This document shows, in pieces, positions 44,126 to 53,793 of a stretch of 64,000 bases of DNA. The stretch is from Isoetes taiwanensis. Taxonomy: Eukaryota > Streptophyta > Lycopodiopsida > Isoetales > Isoetaceae. The stretch lies in NCBI GenBank assembly GCA_021234155.1, contig JAJEKV010000022.1, forward strand, positions 1,982,728 through 2,046,727, in the 5' to 3' direction. The notes under the pieces were generated by a model. It was given only the letters and a program-made list of their open reading frames with translations, was not told the DNA's origin and did not search any database. A program made the position numbers and the translations under genes. Each line of letters starts with the position of its first letter. The stretch's first letter is position 1.

Positions 44126-44438
44126 GTGAAATCACGGGTCTTTTAACTGTTTCCGAACTCGCCTCCATTCTTAAAAACGGCTTATAAAAACTACCGAAAC
44201 ATCTTCCAATCAATCAAGAAACAAGACTAAAAAAACTCTTGCATGTTTTGCTCACAATGTCGGCACGATGCAGCCTTCCTGACTACAGTGGGTGCAGCCA
44301 TCTACCACGCTCCAGCAATCTTCCATAGCCACTAGTCTCTGCCCTGTTTGAAACCCTAATTCTGCAATTGTCGCTGAATGTTAATACCTTAGATCTCAAA
44401 GCAATCTACATAGTGATCGCCATGGCTAAGGCTAGAAG

Positions 44439-44560
44439 GTTATCACGAAGCTTCTTTCAAAAGAGTTATCACGAAGCTTCTTTCAAAAGACTGAACGGCT
44501 ACATATTCACAGGTGTAATCTTATCTTGCTAATCACAGGTGTAATCTTATCTTGCTAATC
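44439..44560. repeat. Two adjacent 26-bp tandem duplications
   Basis: GTTATCACGAAGCTTCTTTC(AAAAGA) is doubled at 44439/44465 and CACAGGTGTAATCTTATCTT(GCTAAT) at 44508/44534. Both have a 26-bp period and perfect units. Confidence 0.93.
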
Positions 44561-44821
44561 CCTGTTGTTGCAGATTTGCAAGCCTTGTTTCGTGCCCTAA
44601 AAATGCTATCCACGAGCTAAAATAAAAAGAGGGCGTTTGTTGTGAGCCCTTGGATGTTGGACCATTGAAAAAAAAAAGCTAAATCAACGACTAAGAAATA
44701 GTGCACTCTAGATGTACGCATTAGTACATCCATTCGAATACGCCATGAAATCTTAGGAAAACCTTTGTGAAAAGCGTACAAAAACACAAAGAAAACCCCC
44801 TGTTATTATGCTACATATTCA

Positions 44822-45075
44822 ACCTTTTCCTCTTTCCTTTTTTTTTTCATGCCCTTTCCATTTACCTTTTCCACTTTATCTCTTCCTCCTTCCCTCGTGC
44901 CCTTTTCCCAGGTTCCCTTTCCCTTTTTCGTTTTCCATGTCTTTTTCTCTTCTCTTATCCCCACCCTTTTCCCTTTTCCTTTTACCCTTTTCCCCATGCC
45001 TTTTTGCCCTTCACATTCTCTCTTTCCACTTCCCTTTTCCTTTTCCCCCTTTTCATTTACCCATTCCCCTTAAGA
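44822..45075. repeat. Second polypyrimidine block
   Basis: Same composition and CCATG/CCCTTTTCC words as 42.12-43.38 kb. It is probably the far part of one tract separated by 1.4 kb of inserted sequence. Confidence 0.85.
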
Positions 45076-45172
45076 GATCGAAGCATGACCAATCACAGTG
45101 TTGGTAAGTCGTGCAATAAATCTAGGCCTTCGATGCATCCAGATGATCTCGGCCATTCAAATTAGGGCTCGA

Positions 45173-45425
45173 TGCACTACTTACGGTATAACATTATAAT
45201 ATAAGATGTCAAGATAGTGTTTGAGGGCATATCTGAGCCTACATATCCATCACCTCTTAAAGATATGATCCTAGCAATTGCAATGAAGCTATGCATAATA
45301 TCAGATGCAGTGGCTGGTTGGGCCTGGCCAACTCAGCATAACGTGCCCGGATGTGATCATACCTGGAAAGCTCTGAAGTGTGTGACATTCATAAATAGCT
45401 ATACAGTGCCAAAGAACCATTCTTG
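45173..45425 (-). mobile_element. LINE-like repeat, copy C, right piece
   Basis: AAAGATATGATCCTAGCAAT, CGTGCCCGGATGTGATCATA and GTGACATTCAT match 63.53-63.68 kb in order. It is separated from its other half by the Helitron. Confidence 0.7.
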
Positions 45426-45745
45426 AAGCAGTTCTCGGATGGGTGCTTAAGCCTTACACTGAGGGATTGCTCTTGAATTGCCTGAGTGTTGTTCTTGAAT
45501 TGTATTGAAAGTTTTTGGATTAAATTACTTGGTATTGATGTTCATTGATCAAATAATCAATGGTGCATAAAAAAATGAATCATGTTGGATGTTAGTTATG
45601 GGAGAAGGGCCTTGGGAAGCTTATAATGGGGGCTTCTATGGATATGACCATGGCATGGAACTATACACAATACTAATGAAAGGCATAAGGTATGAGATAG
45701 ATTAAATAACGCGACATAGCTAATGAATTAAGTTGCTCATTGATT
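45426..45745. other. No gene seen
   Basis: Contains CTCTTGAATTG repeated twice. No ORF of interest. Confidence 0.35.
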
Positions 45746-45749
45746 GGTG

Positions 45750-46170
45750 TTGGTATCTTATGCCAAGAACCTCATAACCTTCACAAGTACTGATATGCTT
45801 GGTTGGTTATGCTCAAATACTGATATGTTTGAGTGAGAGCTTCTTGAGATTTATACTTCTTGCTACTCCTTTACAGATATGGAGCTTTATATTTTTCTTG
45901 CTTCTTTTCAGTTATGTGGTCCTATTGAATGATACAAATCATTCAGGGGCTTTCAAGGCTTGCCCTTAGTATCATCATGTACTATTTGGCTACCATGTGG
46001 AAAGATTCATGAGATCTTCAAGTGTATCAGCTGCAAGAGCATTCCAAAATGAGTTTTCTATTAGTAGAGAATGAAGACGTTGAGATTACTCCTGTAACAT
46101 ACAACATTGTACTTCTTCTATATATATAATATATAAAAAAAAGGAAAAGAAAATCGTATCTTCAAAAAAA
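45750..46170 (+). mobile_element. LINE 3' end, copy b, with poly(A)
   Basis: It matches 28.88-29.50 kb: ATGCCAAGAACCTCATAA, AGTACTGATATGCTTG, GAGTGAGAGCTTC, ACTCCTGTA and ACATTGTAC. It ends TATCTTC plus A's near 46163-46170. Same orientation as copy a. Confidence 0.75.
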
Positions 46171-46476
46171 GAAAAGAAAAAGTAAGTTGCTAAACTAAGG
46201 CAAGATGTTGCATTCCTTATTGGGGAGGAGGGAGGATGGCTCTATAAGGAACATGTGTAATTATAGATATAGTTCTACAGAGACATTATATATGATGATT
46301 TGATATGTAAAATGATAATTCGGGCATTGGCCATCATAGAAACCTAGAATAAGCTTATTAGTGTCATGAACTTATGCGAAAACAAGGGACATACGTGAAG
46401 AATACGCAAGAAATATAGAAAAAATATACTAAGACTGGCAAACCGGCGTTGAGTTGAAATGGTTATGAAGGTGCCT

Positions 46477-46574
46477 CTATATATATATCTAGGCCAACAG
46501 TTAGGAATGCGCCACTCCAATGGGTGAGATCCTGCCGTGTCGCGCATGTATGTAGGTTCTAGAATATTCTAGAC
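46477..46574 (-). promoter_or_regulatory. Heat-shock-element-like array and TATA box
   Basis: TTCTAGAATATTCTAGA (46557-46573) is an alternating TTC-nn-GAA-nn-TTC-nn-GA array, the binding pattern of heat-shock factors. On the minus strand a TATATATATA box (46489-46477) follows about 70 bp downstream. It lies beyond the 3' end of the minus-strand gypsy fragment, where an LTR would be. The LTR itself is not proven. Confidence 0.5.
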
Positions 46575-46595
46575 CCTCCTAGAATCATCCTGCTC

Positions 46596-46665
46596 GGTAG
46601 CACACTTGGCAAAGGTGGATGATTTGTAGCTAGAAGGTTGTGAATTCAAACCTTGCCTTCTGCAT
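46596..46665 (+). ncRNA. tRNA-like SINE head (A and B boxes)
   Basis: TAGCACACTTGG (46598-46609) matches the Pol III A box at 11 of 12 positions and ATTCAAACC (46644-46652) matches the B box at 8 of 9, with normal spacing. No cloverleaf with an acceptor stem is evident, so a SINE head or decayed tRNA gene is likelier than a tRNA. Confidence 0.4.
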
Positions 46666-46769
46666 CTACTCTTTTGCATCTGTGTGACGACCATCTTTTG
46701 TATATATGAGTTGAATACTCATATGGTATGGATACCACCCGTATGGTCATCACCACCCCCGTCCTACGA

Positions 46770-47105
46770 AGGCGACGAGTCCTCGAAGCTGGAGCTGAGG
46801 TAATCGAACTTGGCTTATTCAAGTAACGTCGGTGAAACTCCACAATTTTATCAGGAGCATTAGTCAGGTTCTTCTATTGCTTGGTGAGTAACATTCCCAA
46901 TCAACAAAGTAATATAATCAGTGATGCAGAAAGTTGGAGTCCAAAATCTCTCGAACCACGAACTCCTCATGATCATCAATGTCAACTGGTGGTGGCAGCG
47001 GAGGAACGTGATCCAGGAAAGGATTAACTGTGTAGGGCTGGTGAAACATGAAATACTGGATGGAAACGAACAGCTGGAGGGAGCTCGACTTTGAGTCGAC
47101 CTGAG
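46770..47105 (-). pseudogene. Ty3/gypsy pol C terminus with chromodomain, copy 1
   Basis: Minus strand: ELPPAVRFHPVFHVS, then after a one-base shift QPYTVNPFLDHVPPLPPPVD, IDDHEEFVVREILDSNF (chromodomain start), LYYFVDWE, then NAPDKIVEFHRRYLNKPS. These match the end of chromovirus integrases, whose chromodomain reads histone marks to direct insertion. One stop after NFLHH and a frameshift make it dead. It is joined upstream to a LINE RT fragment at about 47100. Confidence 0.9.
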
Positions 47106-47194
47106 CATGCCTCATACAACCTGTATATCACATTTTGCAAATCCATAGGAGCCCCCAACTATCTCAATCTGTCCCACAACTTGTCTAGAGGCAT

Positions 47195-47241
47195 AATATC
47201 AAATGTTTTTTTTTTTTTTTTTTTTTTGAAAATATCAAATG
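47195..47241 (-). mobile_element. Poly(A)-only retroposon insertion with 11-bp target duplication
   Basis: AATATCAAATG (47195-47205) is followed by 22 T, GAA, and AATATCAAATG again (47231-47241). The duplicate copy at about 54155 has the empty site. On the minus strand the insert is TTC plus A22, the exact 3' end of the LINEs here. Confidence 0.93.
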
Positions 47242-47442
47242 CTTTTGCCAAATCAACAAAGCAGCTATACAGGTCTTATCAGTGATTCCTGCTATCTTCG
47301 ATGAAGGTTCACAGAGTGAAAATATGATCAATGGCAGAGTGCCGGGGCTGAAACCCTGTCTGCATAAGAGCCATACCTCTGCTTCCTTTGCCCACATAGT
47401 CAATTGTTGCTCAAGAGTATTGGCCAACAATATTGCAAGGGT

Positions 47443-47713
47443 TAAAGCATGTTAGGGTGTACCACTTTTGGAACCTACCTAAAATATCCACTGGGTACTC
47501 ACATATGGTGATATTGCTTCATGCTCATGATAATGGGTGATTTGAAAAGTGCTCTAAGACATCATGCTTCTATTACTCTCAATCATGAAGCAAAAATATT
47601 GACTATTAGCTTTGATTTAAGTACTTTTAATATCAATTAGGTACCTGCAGAAAAAGTACTCAAAAACTACCTTTTAGATACTTTTTTTGGCACACCCTAA
47701 CATGCTCTCACCC
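47443..47713. mobile_element. MITE inside the LINE RT, 8-bp target duplication
   Basis: GCAAGGGT flanks both sides (47435-47442 and 47714-47721). Ends share AGCATGTTAGGGTGT as inverted repeats. Removing element and one duplicate restores RT continuity (FTLA followed by ILLANTLEQQL). An 8-bp duplication suggests hAT. Confidence 0.85.
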
Positions 47714-48016
47714 GCAAGGGTGAACTGACCATGATGGTGCGGTAATTGGCCGGGCAGTGAGGTTTCTGCCTTGTATATGGAATCAACCCTGCCATTGGTC
47801 CAATGGAGGGGAAAGCCTTTCTGCAATGCCCTATTGAACAATGCCATTAGGATGGGCATTATTGGAGGCCCTGCCCATTTGAGTAGCTCTGCTTCCATGC
47901 CATTTAAATCTGTTGCCTTGACATTGTGAGATGTTGTAAGCCCTTGGTGACCTCTACCTCTATAATGACTAGTGGACCCACCTATAAAGGAATTGCTACT
48001 TGAATCCAGTGTTGTC

Positions 48017-48185
48017 AGGTACGTTTAGTACGGTACGGGTATTATACGTACTTAACGTATTAATACCGTATGTATACCTCTCATTTAAAAAGTACTTTAA
48101 ATACGTTTTTTGGAATTATAAAATACTTATTAAATACGTAAAATACGTACTTTATGTACATTACGTTAAGTACTTCTTATAATTT
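48017..48185. repeat. TACGT-rich tract
   Basis: About a dozen variants of TACGTA/TACTTAA/GTACGG occur in 170 bp, with inverted arrangement of TACGTACTTAACG and GTACATTACGTTAAGTAC. Confidence 0.6.
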
Positions 48186-48662
48186 TTTAGAACTACTATT
48201 TCTTGTATTGCAGTAGAAATAGTTGCAATAACAACTAGTATGAAGAACTTCAAGTTTAAATAATGAACTAGAATATATTACTCTAGAAAATTAAGTATTT
48301 CTCAAAGTTTTCAATCCAAAATATGTCTATTTAAGAGTCCAAAATATGTCTGTTATATGTTCTAGTTTGCAATCTACACCCACAGACAAATAAATTCAAG
48401 TAATTGTTGCTCATTTGTTGCATCTGAAGCTATTAACCGCCTCTAATCTCTATATTTCTTTCCTGGCATGAATGCAAGCTACTGAAGTATTAAGAAGAAG
48501 GTCTGCCTCCTGCCATGACAAAACAAGGAGAAAGGTGGGTCTGCATCTCCATCTCCATTCCGATTCGGCGGCTAGGGTAAGAAGAAAAAGGGGGCAAACG
48601 CAGAGGCTTTGGTTTTTTTTTCTTATTATTATTATTATTATTGATAATTACATCTTTTTCTA

Positions 48663-48801
48663 GAATGTGCTCTCAGGCATGGGATACAGATATAATTATT
48701 CTAGAACAATATGTTGGCAATTCCTATGGAGGGGGAATAACGTGCCCAAGTTGGCATGTTTGTAATACATGTGGTACGCTTGTTGAACCCAAGGTTAGAC
48801 C
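48663..48801 (+). pseudogene. Exon-like Cys-rich segment, copy 1
   Basis: Between TTTTCTAG and a GTTAGACC donor-like site, one frame reads CSQAWDTDIIILEQYVGNSY, GGITCPSWHVCNTCGTLVEP. The second duplicate (52110-52250) keeps the frame with two residue changes. The CxxxxxCxxC pattern is not assigned to a family. No neighbouring exons are convincing. Confidence 0.3.
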
Positions 48802-49773
48802 TTGACTTTATTTTGGTCCTCATATGTATTTTTGGAAAAACAAAACCTTGTGCTAGGCTTTTCTAAAAATATATTTTCATGGCATGTTCTAATTGCATTG
48901 TGCCTCCAGCATTAAGAATATATGTCTTGGACAAAAAGTACTAAGATGGCATAAAATGTAGCCAATATTAATGATAGCAGGATATGGCAAGAAACTTCTA
49001 CTTGGCTTTGCATTGAAAATAGCAGTTGGTATTTTAACCTCAGGGTTATAGTCCATTTATGGAATAATAAGAAAAGAATGAAAGTTATTTTCCAGTGAGA
49101 TGTGTTTAGGGTTAGCACCTAGTTTGGCTTTGCGGCCTGATGAAGGCCAGACAAGGACTCGCTATTGGATCTTCACATTTGATTCACAGACTCAAATATC
49201 TCGGATCTAAATACTTCTCGGCATTTGCATGCTTGGAAGAATGATCTTTTCTTGGGAAAAAGTATGGCAACGGAACTTTGATGTATTTGCCAAGCTGCTC
49301 ATCCGTTGATGGATCTGGCACATCCGTTGATGGATTTGTCTCAGGTTTTGATATATTTGAATGCCTCTTTCATTTCTTAGATTAATCCATGGGAGCGTTC
49401 CGGAACTCTGGACCTCCAAGAAAATCTCGGCTTTGTACCTTACCATATTCAGTTGTTTGCAATAAGGCCTCACCTTAACGACGCTTCCAGCGGTGCGGCT
49501 TTCTCAGGCCAAAATGCCCTTTAGGTAGATGTCTATTTCGTGGCTAGAACATGGATTCGGCACATTTTCTTGGCCGTTTGCATGCTATTGAAGCAAAACC
49601 ATGAAGTCCTTTGCAGCACTGATTTGCTTTGAAAAGACCCAAATGGGTTATCCTGACTGCCTGCTCCAAGCTCGACCCATTTCTGTAAGCTCTTCTGCAT
49701 GTATAGATATGATTCTCAGGGAAGATCAGAGATGCAGAGATGCAATATATCAAAAGATCCTCAGTATCCCTAT

Positions 49774-50024
49774 GGGCAAAAGTATGCTGGTGGGTATCAA
49801 AAGCAGGCGTCCGGACACATGCTGACAGCACTCATATAGCACCCCATATGGCAGCTTGTTTAAGGTGTTACTGGTACTAGCACATGGTAATTAGGTAATC
49901 AATAGAAATATGTAACAACTCCAATTAATAACAAGTGGAATACTATGATAGAATAGTACATCCAGGGTGCTGATCTAAGTGCTGGGGCCGCGTTTTTTTG
50001 ATACCCACTAGCATACTTTTGCCC
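49774..50024. mobile_element. MITE, 251 bp, proven by an empty site
   Basis: Termini GGGCAAAAGTATGCTGGTGG and the complement of its right arm (GATACCCACTAGCATACTTT-TGCCC) bound the insert. Flanks are CTAT (49770-49773, 50025-50028), read either as a 4-bp duplication or as TA duplication. Copy 2 of the segmental duplication (near 53216) has the uninterrupted site TCCCTATGCAATCGG. Confidence 0.93.
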
Positions 50025-50674
50025 CTATGCAATCGGCTGGAGGGCCAGGATAAATAGCTCAAATCAAACTTCAGGTAACTGGATTTATTCCATTTTTCAT
50101 TTTATAGCAAAAGGAAGCTTTGCAAATGCTTATAAACTACAATTTAGTCGTGGTTATAATAAAGTTTTGATTTCTCATTTGAAATACCATTTTGCACGAT
50201 TGGTGCACACCTTGAAGTGATACTGCAAAAGTATGCTGCTTATGAGGTGATAAACTATGCTGGTTGCATAAGACATTTTTGTGTCTTAGAATTCCAAAAT
50301 TTGTACTGAATTTATTCTTCCATATTTTGCATTCTATTCTCCATTTGCTTACACTAACAAAGGGCAAGAGGCTACATTGGGTGAAGGGCGATGAGCCGAG
50401 AATACCCAATGTACCTTTGGGCCCTTGCATCATTACCACTTCGTGCTAATGTTTGCTTGTTTGGATGCAGGTACGGATATTCTCCTCTCAATGTGGTTCT
50501 CTTGTCCTAGGATTAGGTGTTTTGCATGGATGATGGAATTGAAAGGATGGAATCGGGATGCCAAGTTCAATTGGCTGCACATCTTGGCTTACAGGAACTT
50601 CTATAATGGCAGCAACTAACTGAGGTCTATTTGTTTTTTTTTTTTAAAATGGCATTATGCTAGACAATATCTCT

Positions 50675-50995
50675 TTTTTTTTTTTTGAAGAACTGTGTCA
50701 TCAATATATTAAAAGAATGGAATGTTACAAAGTAAGTGAGGAGGAAGGAGAACTGCCCCAAAGAGACAGCGATACCTCGACACTCCACAACAAACTCACA
50801 GAAAACTGCAACTCACCATCTACAACACCCAAGAAGTCCCCCCAAATGGCAAACTTCCGCTCTACTAATCCTGGGAACACCAGAAAGCTTTGACATAGCT
50901 TGTACCTGAGTCGAGGAATCAGAGAGGCTGCAGGCTGCTGAATCCCCTGAAAGATCCACAACCGCCGCCGCTTCCAAATCAGTCACACCAAGTTA
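50675..50995 (-). mobile_element. 5'-truncated L1 LINE 3' end
   Basis: Minus strand: LIWKRRRLWIFQG resembles the terminal ORF2 block of plant L1s. About 250 bp follow, ending ATATTGATGACACAGTTCTT then C and poly(A) (poly(T) at 50681-50692 on plus). Same TTC-poly(A) terminus as the 34-kb LINE. Confidence 0.75.
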
Positions 50996-50999
50996 TCTT

Positions 51000-51960
51000 A
51001 TTCTATGCATAAATTAATGCTTGTGTATTTAGTTTAACACTTGGGTATCTAAATCTGGCCAACTTTTTATCATGGCTCATGTATGATGCCTTGTATTTAA
51101 TTAAAAAAGCATTTTGCTCTTGAATTCTGTAGTACTAAAATTGGTATGATCAGATATCTTAACCTTGAATGGTTTAGCAAATGATCATGTAATTAGTCAT
51201 GCTGAAATTTTTAGTTATAAAGGGTGTAAGTACACAGCTGAACTAAGGCATGAACTAAGATCATGGAGAAGGTATGCCATCTTGGATTAGCTCGGTCCAT
51301 GTACGGAATGATAAGGCTATTGAGGGATTGACCGATGTAGTCTGATCTGCTAGTAAGTTGTTGCTTGGACTAGCTGTTTCCGGGTTTTTTTTAGATATTT
51401 CATTTCATTGGTTTTACCAGTGTCATATCTCTCCATGTTATATTAATTGAGCAAAACGCAATGATTGAACTCTTGGCATATGCATGACATTTAAGGATGA
51501 TGCTAATATTCTGACTTTATTATGCCTACACAGGACACATATACAGTACACACAGGATGCTCAAGTTGATGCTCAAAGTTGAGTAATCATGGATGTATTC
51601 CAAAAAAATAGAAACGGCAATGTGACGCTATAAATGGAGTCAGGGAATCATTTTGCTAGATAGTATGGGGCTATGAATAGACTCAAGTGAATCAATCTGC
51701 TTATTGTTATTGAATAAAGCCAGAAAATAATATTCTGTCATAAGGCACGTACAATGCCATTTGCCATTGTTGCCTGTAAGAATTTGCCATGTGGCTCGCC
51801 AAAAAAGTAAATTGACCTTAAATGTAAATAGACAGGCCATCATCTGAATATTAAATATGGATCAACCGCCTTTTTGCAAATTCTGGAAGAGTTTCTAAAG
51901 GTGACTCATATTACCTCTTCCTTTCTTCCTTTGTGATCATGCAGGAAGCATAGTAGCTAT
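51000..51960. other. No gene seen
   Basis: AT-rich, short ORFs only. No repeat recognised except weak A/T words. Confidence 0.4.
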
Positions 51961-51968
51961 GGCAAATT

Positions 51969-52033
51969 GTAATTATAGGATAGTGCAAGACCCTTACTGT
52001 AATGGTAGGGTCTTGCCCATCCTATGATTACAG
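51969..52033. other. Imperfect 27-bp hairpin
   Basis: TGTAATTATAGGATAGTGCA with AGACCCT pairs with AGGGTCTTGCCCATCCTATG with ATTACA across a loop of about 11 nt. Confidence 0.85.
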
Positions 52034-52079
52034 TACAAACATGTAAAGGTCTACCACTATCCTACGGTTGGAGGTAGGG

Positions 52080-53793
52080 TTTTTTTTATTATTGATAATT
52101 ACATCTTTTTCTAGAATGTGCTCTCAGGCATGGGATACAGATATAATTATTCTAGAACAATATGTTGGCAATTCCTATGAAGGGGGAATAACATGCCCAA
52201 GTTGGCATGTTTGTAATACATGTGGTATGCTTGTTGAACCCAAGGTTAGACCTTGACTTTATTTTGGTCCTCAGATGTATTTTTGAAAAAACAAAACCTT
52301 GTGCTAGGCTTTTCTAAAAATATATTTTCATGGCATGTTCTAATTGCATTGTACCTCCAGCATTAAGAATATATGTCTTGGATAAAAAGTAATAAGATGG
52401 CATAAAATGTAGCCAATATTAATGATAGCAGGATATGGCAGAAAACTCCCACTTGGCTTTGCAAAATAGCAGTTGATATTTTAACCTCAGGGTTATAGTC
52501 CATATATGGAATAATAAGAAAAGAATGAAAGTTATTTTACAGTGAGATGCATTTAGGGTTAGCACCTAGTTTGGCTTTGCGGCCTGATGAAGGCAAGACA
52601 AGGACTCGCTATTGGATCTTCACATTTGATTCACAGACTCAAATATCTCGGATATAAATACTTCTCGGCATTTGCATGCTTGGAAGAATGATCTTTTCTT
52701 GGGAAAAAGTATGGCAACGGAACTTTGACGTATTTGCCAAGCTGCTCATCCGTTGATGGATCTGGCACATCCGTTGATGGATTTGTCTCAGGTTTTGATA
52801 TATTTGAATGCCTCTTTCATTTCTTAGACTAATCCATGGGAGCATTCCCGAACTCTGGACCTCCAAGAAAATCTCGGCTTTGTACCTTATCATATTCAGT
52901 TGTTTGCAAGCAGGCCTCACCTTAACGGCGCTTCCAGCGGTATGTGCGGCTTTCTCAGGCCAAAATGCCCTTTAGGTAGATGTCTATTTCGTGGCTAGTA
53001 CATGGATTCGGCACATTTTCTTGGCCGTTTGCATGCTATTGAAGCAAAACCATGAAGTCCTTTGCAGTACTGATTTGCTTTGAAAAGATCCAAATGGGTT
53101 ATCCTGACTGCCTGCTCCAAGCTCGACCCATTTTTGTAAGCTCTTCTGCATGTATAGATATGATTCTCAGGGAAGATCAGAGATGCAATATATCAAAAGA
53201 TCCTCAGTATCCCTATGCAATCGGCTGGAGGGCCAGGATAAATAGCTCAAATCAAACTTCAAGTAACTGGATTTATTCCATTTTTCATTTTATAGCAGAA
53301 GGAAGCTTTGCAAATGCTTATAAGCTACAATTTAGTCGTGGTTATAATAAAGTTTTGATTTCTCATTTGAAACACCATTTTGCACGATTCGTGCACATCC
53401 TGAAGTGATACTGCAAAAGTATGATGCTTGTGAGGTGATAAACTATGCTGGTTGCATAAGACATTTTTGTGTCCTAGAATTCCAAAATTTGTACTGAATT
53501 TATTCTTCCATATTTTGCATTCTATTCTCCATTTGCTTACACTAACAAAGGGCAAGAGGCTACATTGGGTGAAGGGCGATGAGCCGAGAATACCCAATGT
53601 ACCTTTTGGCCTTTGCATCATTACCACTTCGTGCTAATGTTTGCTTGTTTGGCTGCAAGTACGGATATTCTCCTCTCAATGTGGTTCTGTTGTCCTAGGA
53701 TTAGTTGTTTTGCATGGACGATGGAATCGAAAGGATGGAATCGGGATGCCAAGTTCAACTGGCTGCACATCTTGGCTTACAGGAAGTTCTATA
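52080..53793. repeat. Segmental duplication X, copy 2 (1.7 kb)
   Basis: Partner of 48610-50604, lacking the 49774-50024 MITE. It ends abruptly at TTCTAT, where duplicated gypsy/LINE sequence begins. Confidence 0.93.

Larger units (their letters stand above)
42049..45172 (-). mobile_element. Non-autonomous Helitron, about 3.1 kb
   Basis: Read on the minus strand, the 3' end is hairpin GCCCAGC-AAC-GCTGGGC (42060-42076) followed by ACCATTACTAG and host T. The 5' end is best placed at A|TCGAGCCCTAATTTG (boundary 45172/45173). The two flanks are halves of one LINE-like repeat. No Rep/helicase gene is present. Cargo is a polypyrimidine tract in two blocks, a MITE family 1 copy and short tandem duplications. 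The 5' end is less certain than the 3' end. Confidence 0.75.
47100..47990 (-). pseudogene. Non-L1 LINE reverse transcriptase fragment, copy 1, with two insertions
   Basis: Minus strand, 5' to 3': AELLKWAGPPIMPILMALFN with RALQKGF (47674-47898 frame), FTLA, [MITE], NTLEQQLTMWAKEAEV, then GF.PRHSAIDHIFTL, SCFVDLAKAFDI (RT motif A), [poly(A) insertion], MPLDKLWDRLR, LGAPMDLQNVIYRLYEAC. The order matches RT motifs 0-A-B start. It then joins gypsy sequence. Stops and frameshifts are frequent. Confidence 0.85.
48610..50604. repeat. Segmental duplication X, copy 1 (2.0 kb)
   Basis: From ATTATTGATAATTACATCTT to GGCTTACAGGAACTTCTAT it is about 96% identical to 52080-53793. The 280-bp length difference is mostly a MITE at 49774-50024. 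It begins at a TTATT microsatellite. Confidence 0.93.

Noticed and set aside
46598-46665. A functional tRNA gene
   Set aside because: A and B boxes match but I find no consistent acceptor, D and anticodon stems, so only a tRNA-like head is claimed.
49207-52920. Two near-identical minus-strand ORFs (49207-49473 and 52639-52920) as a conserved gene pair
   Set aside because: They are similar because the whole segment is duplicated; there is no family motif and no sign of frame-specific conservation.
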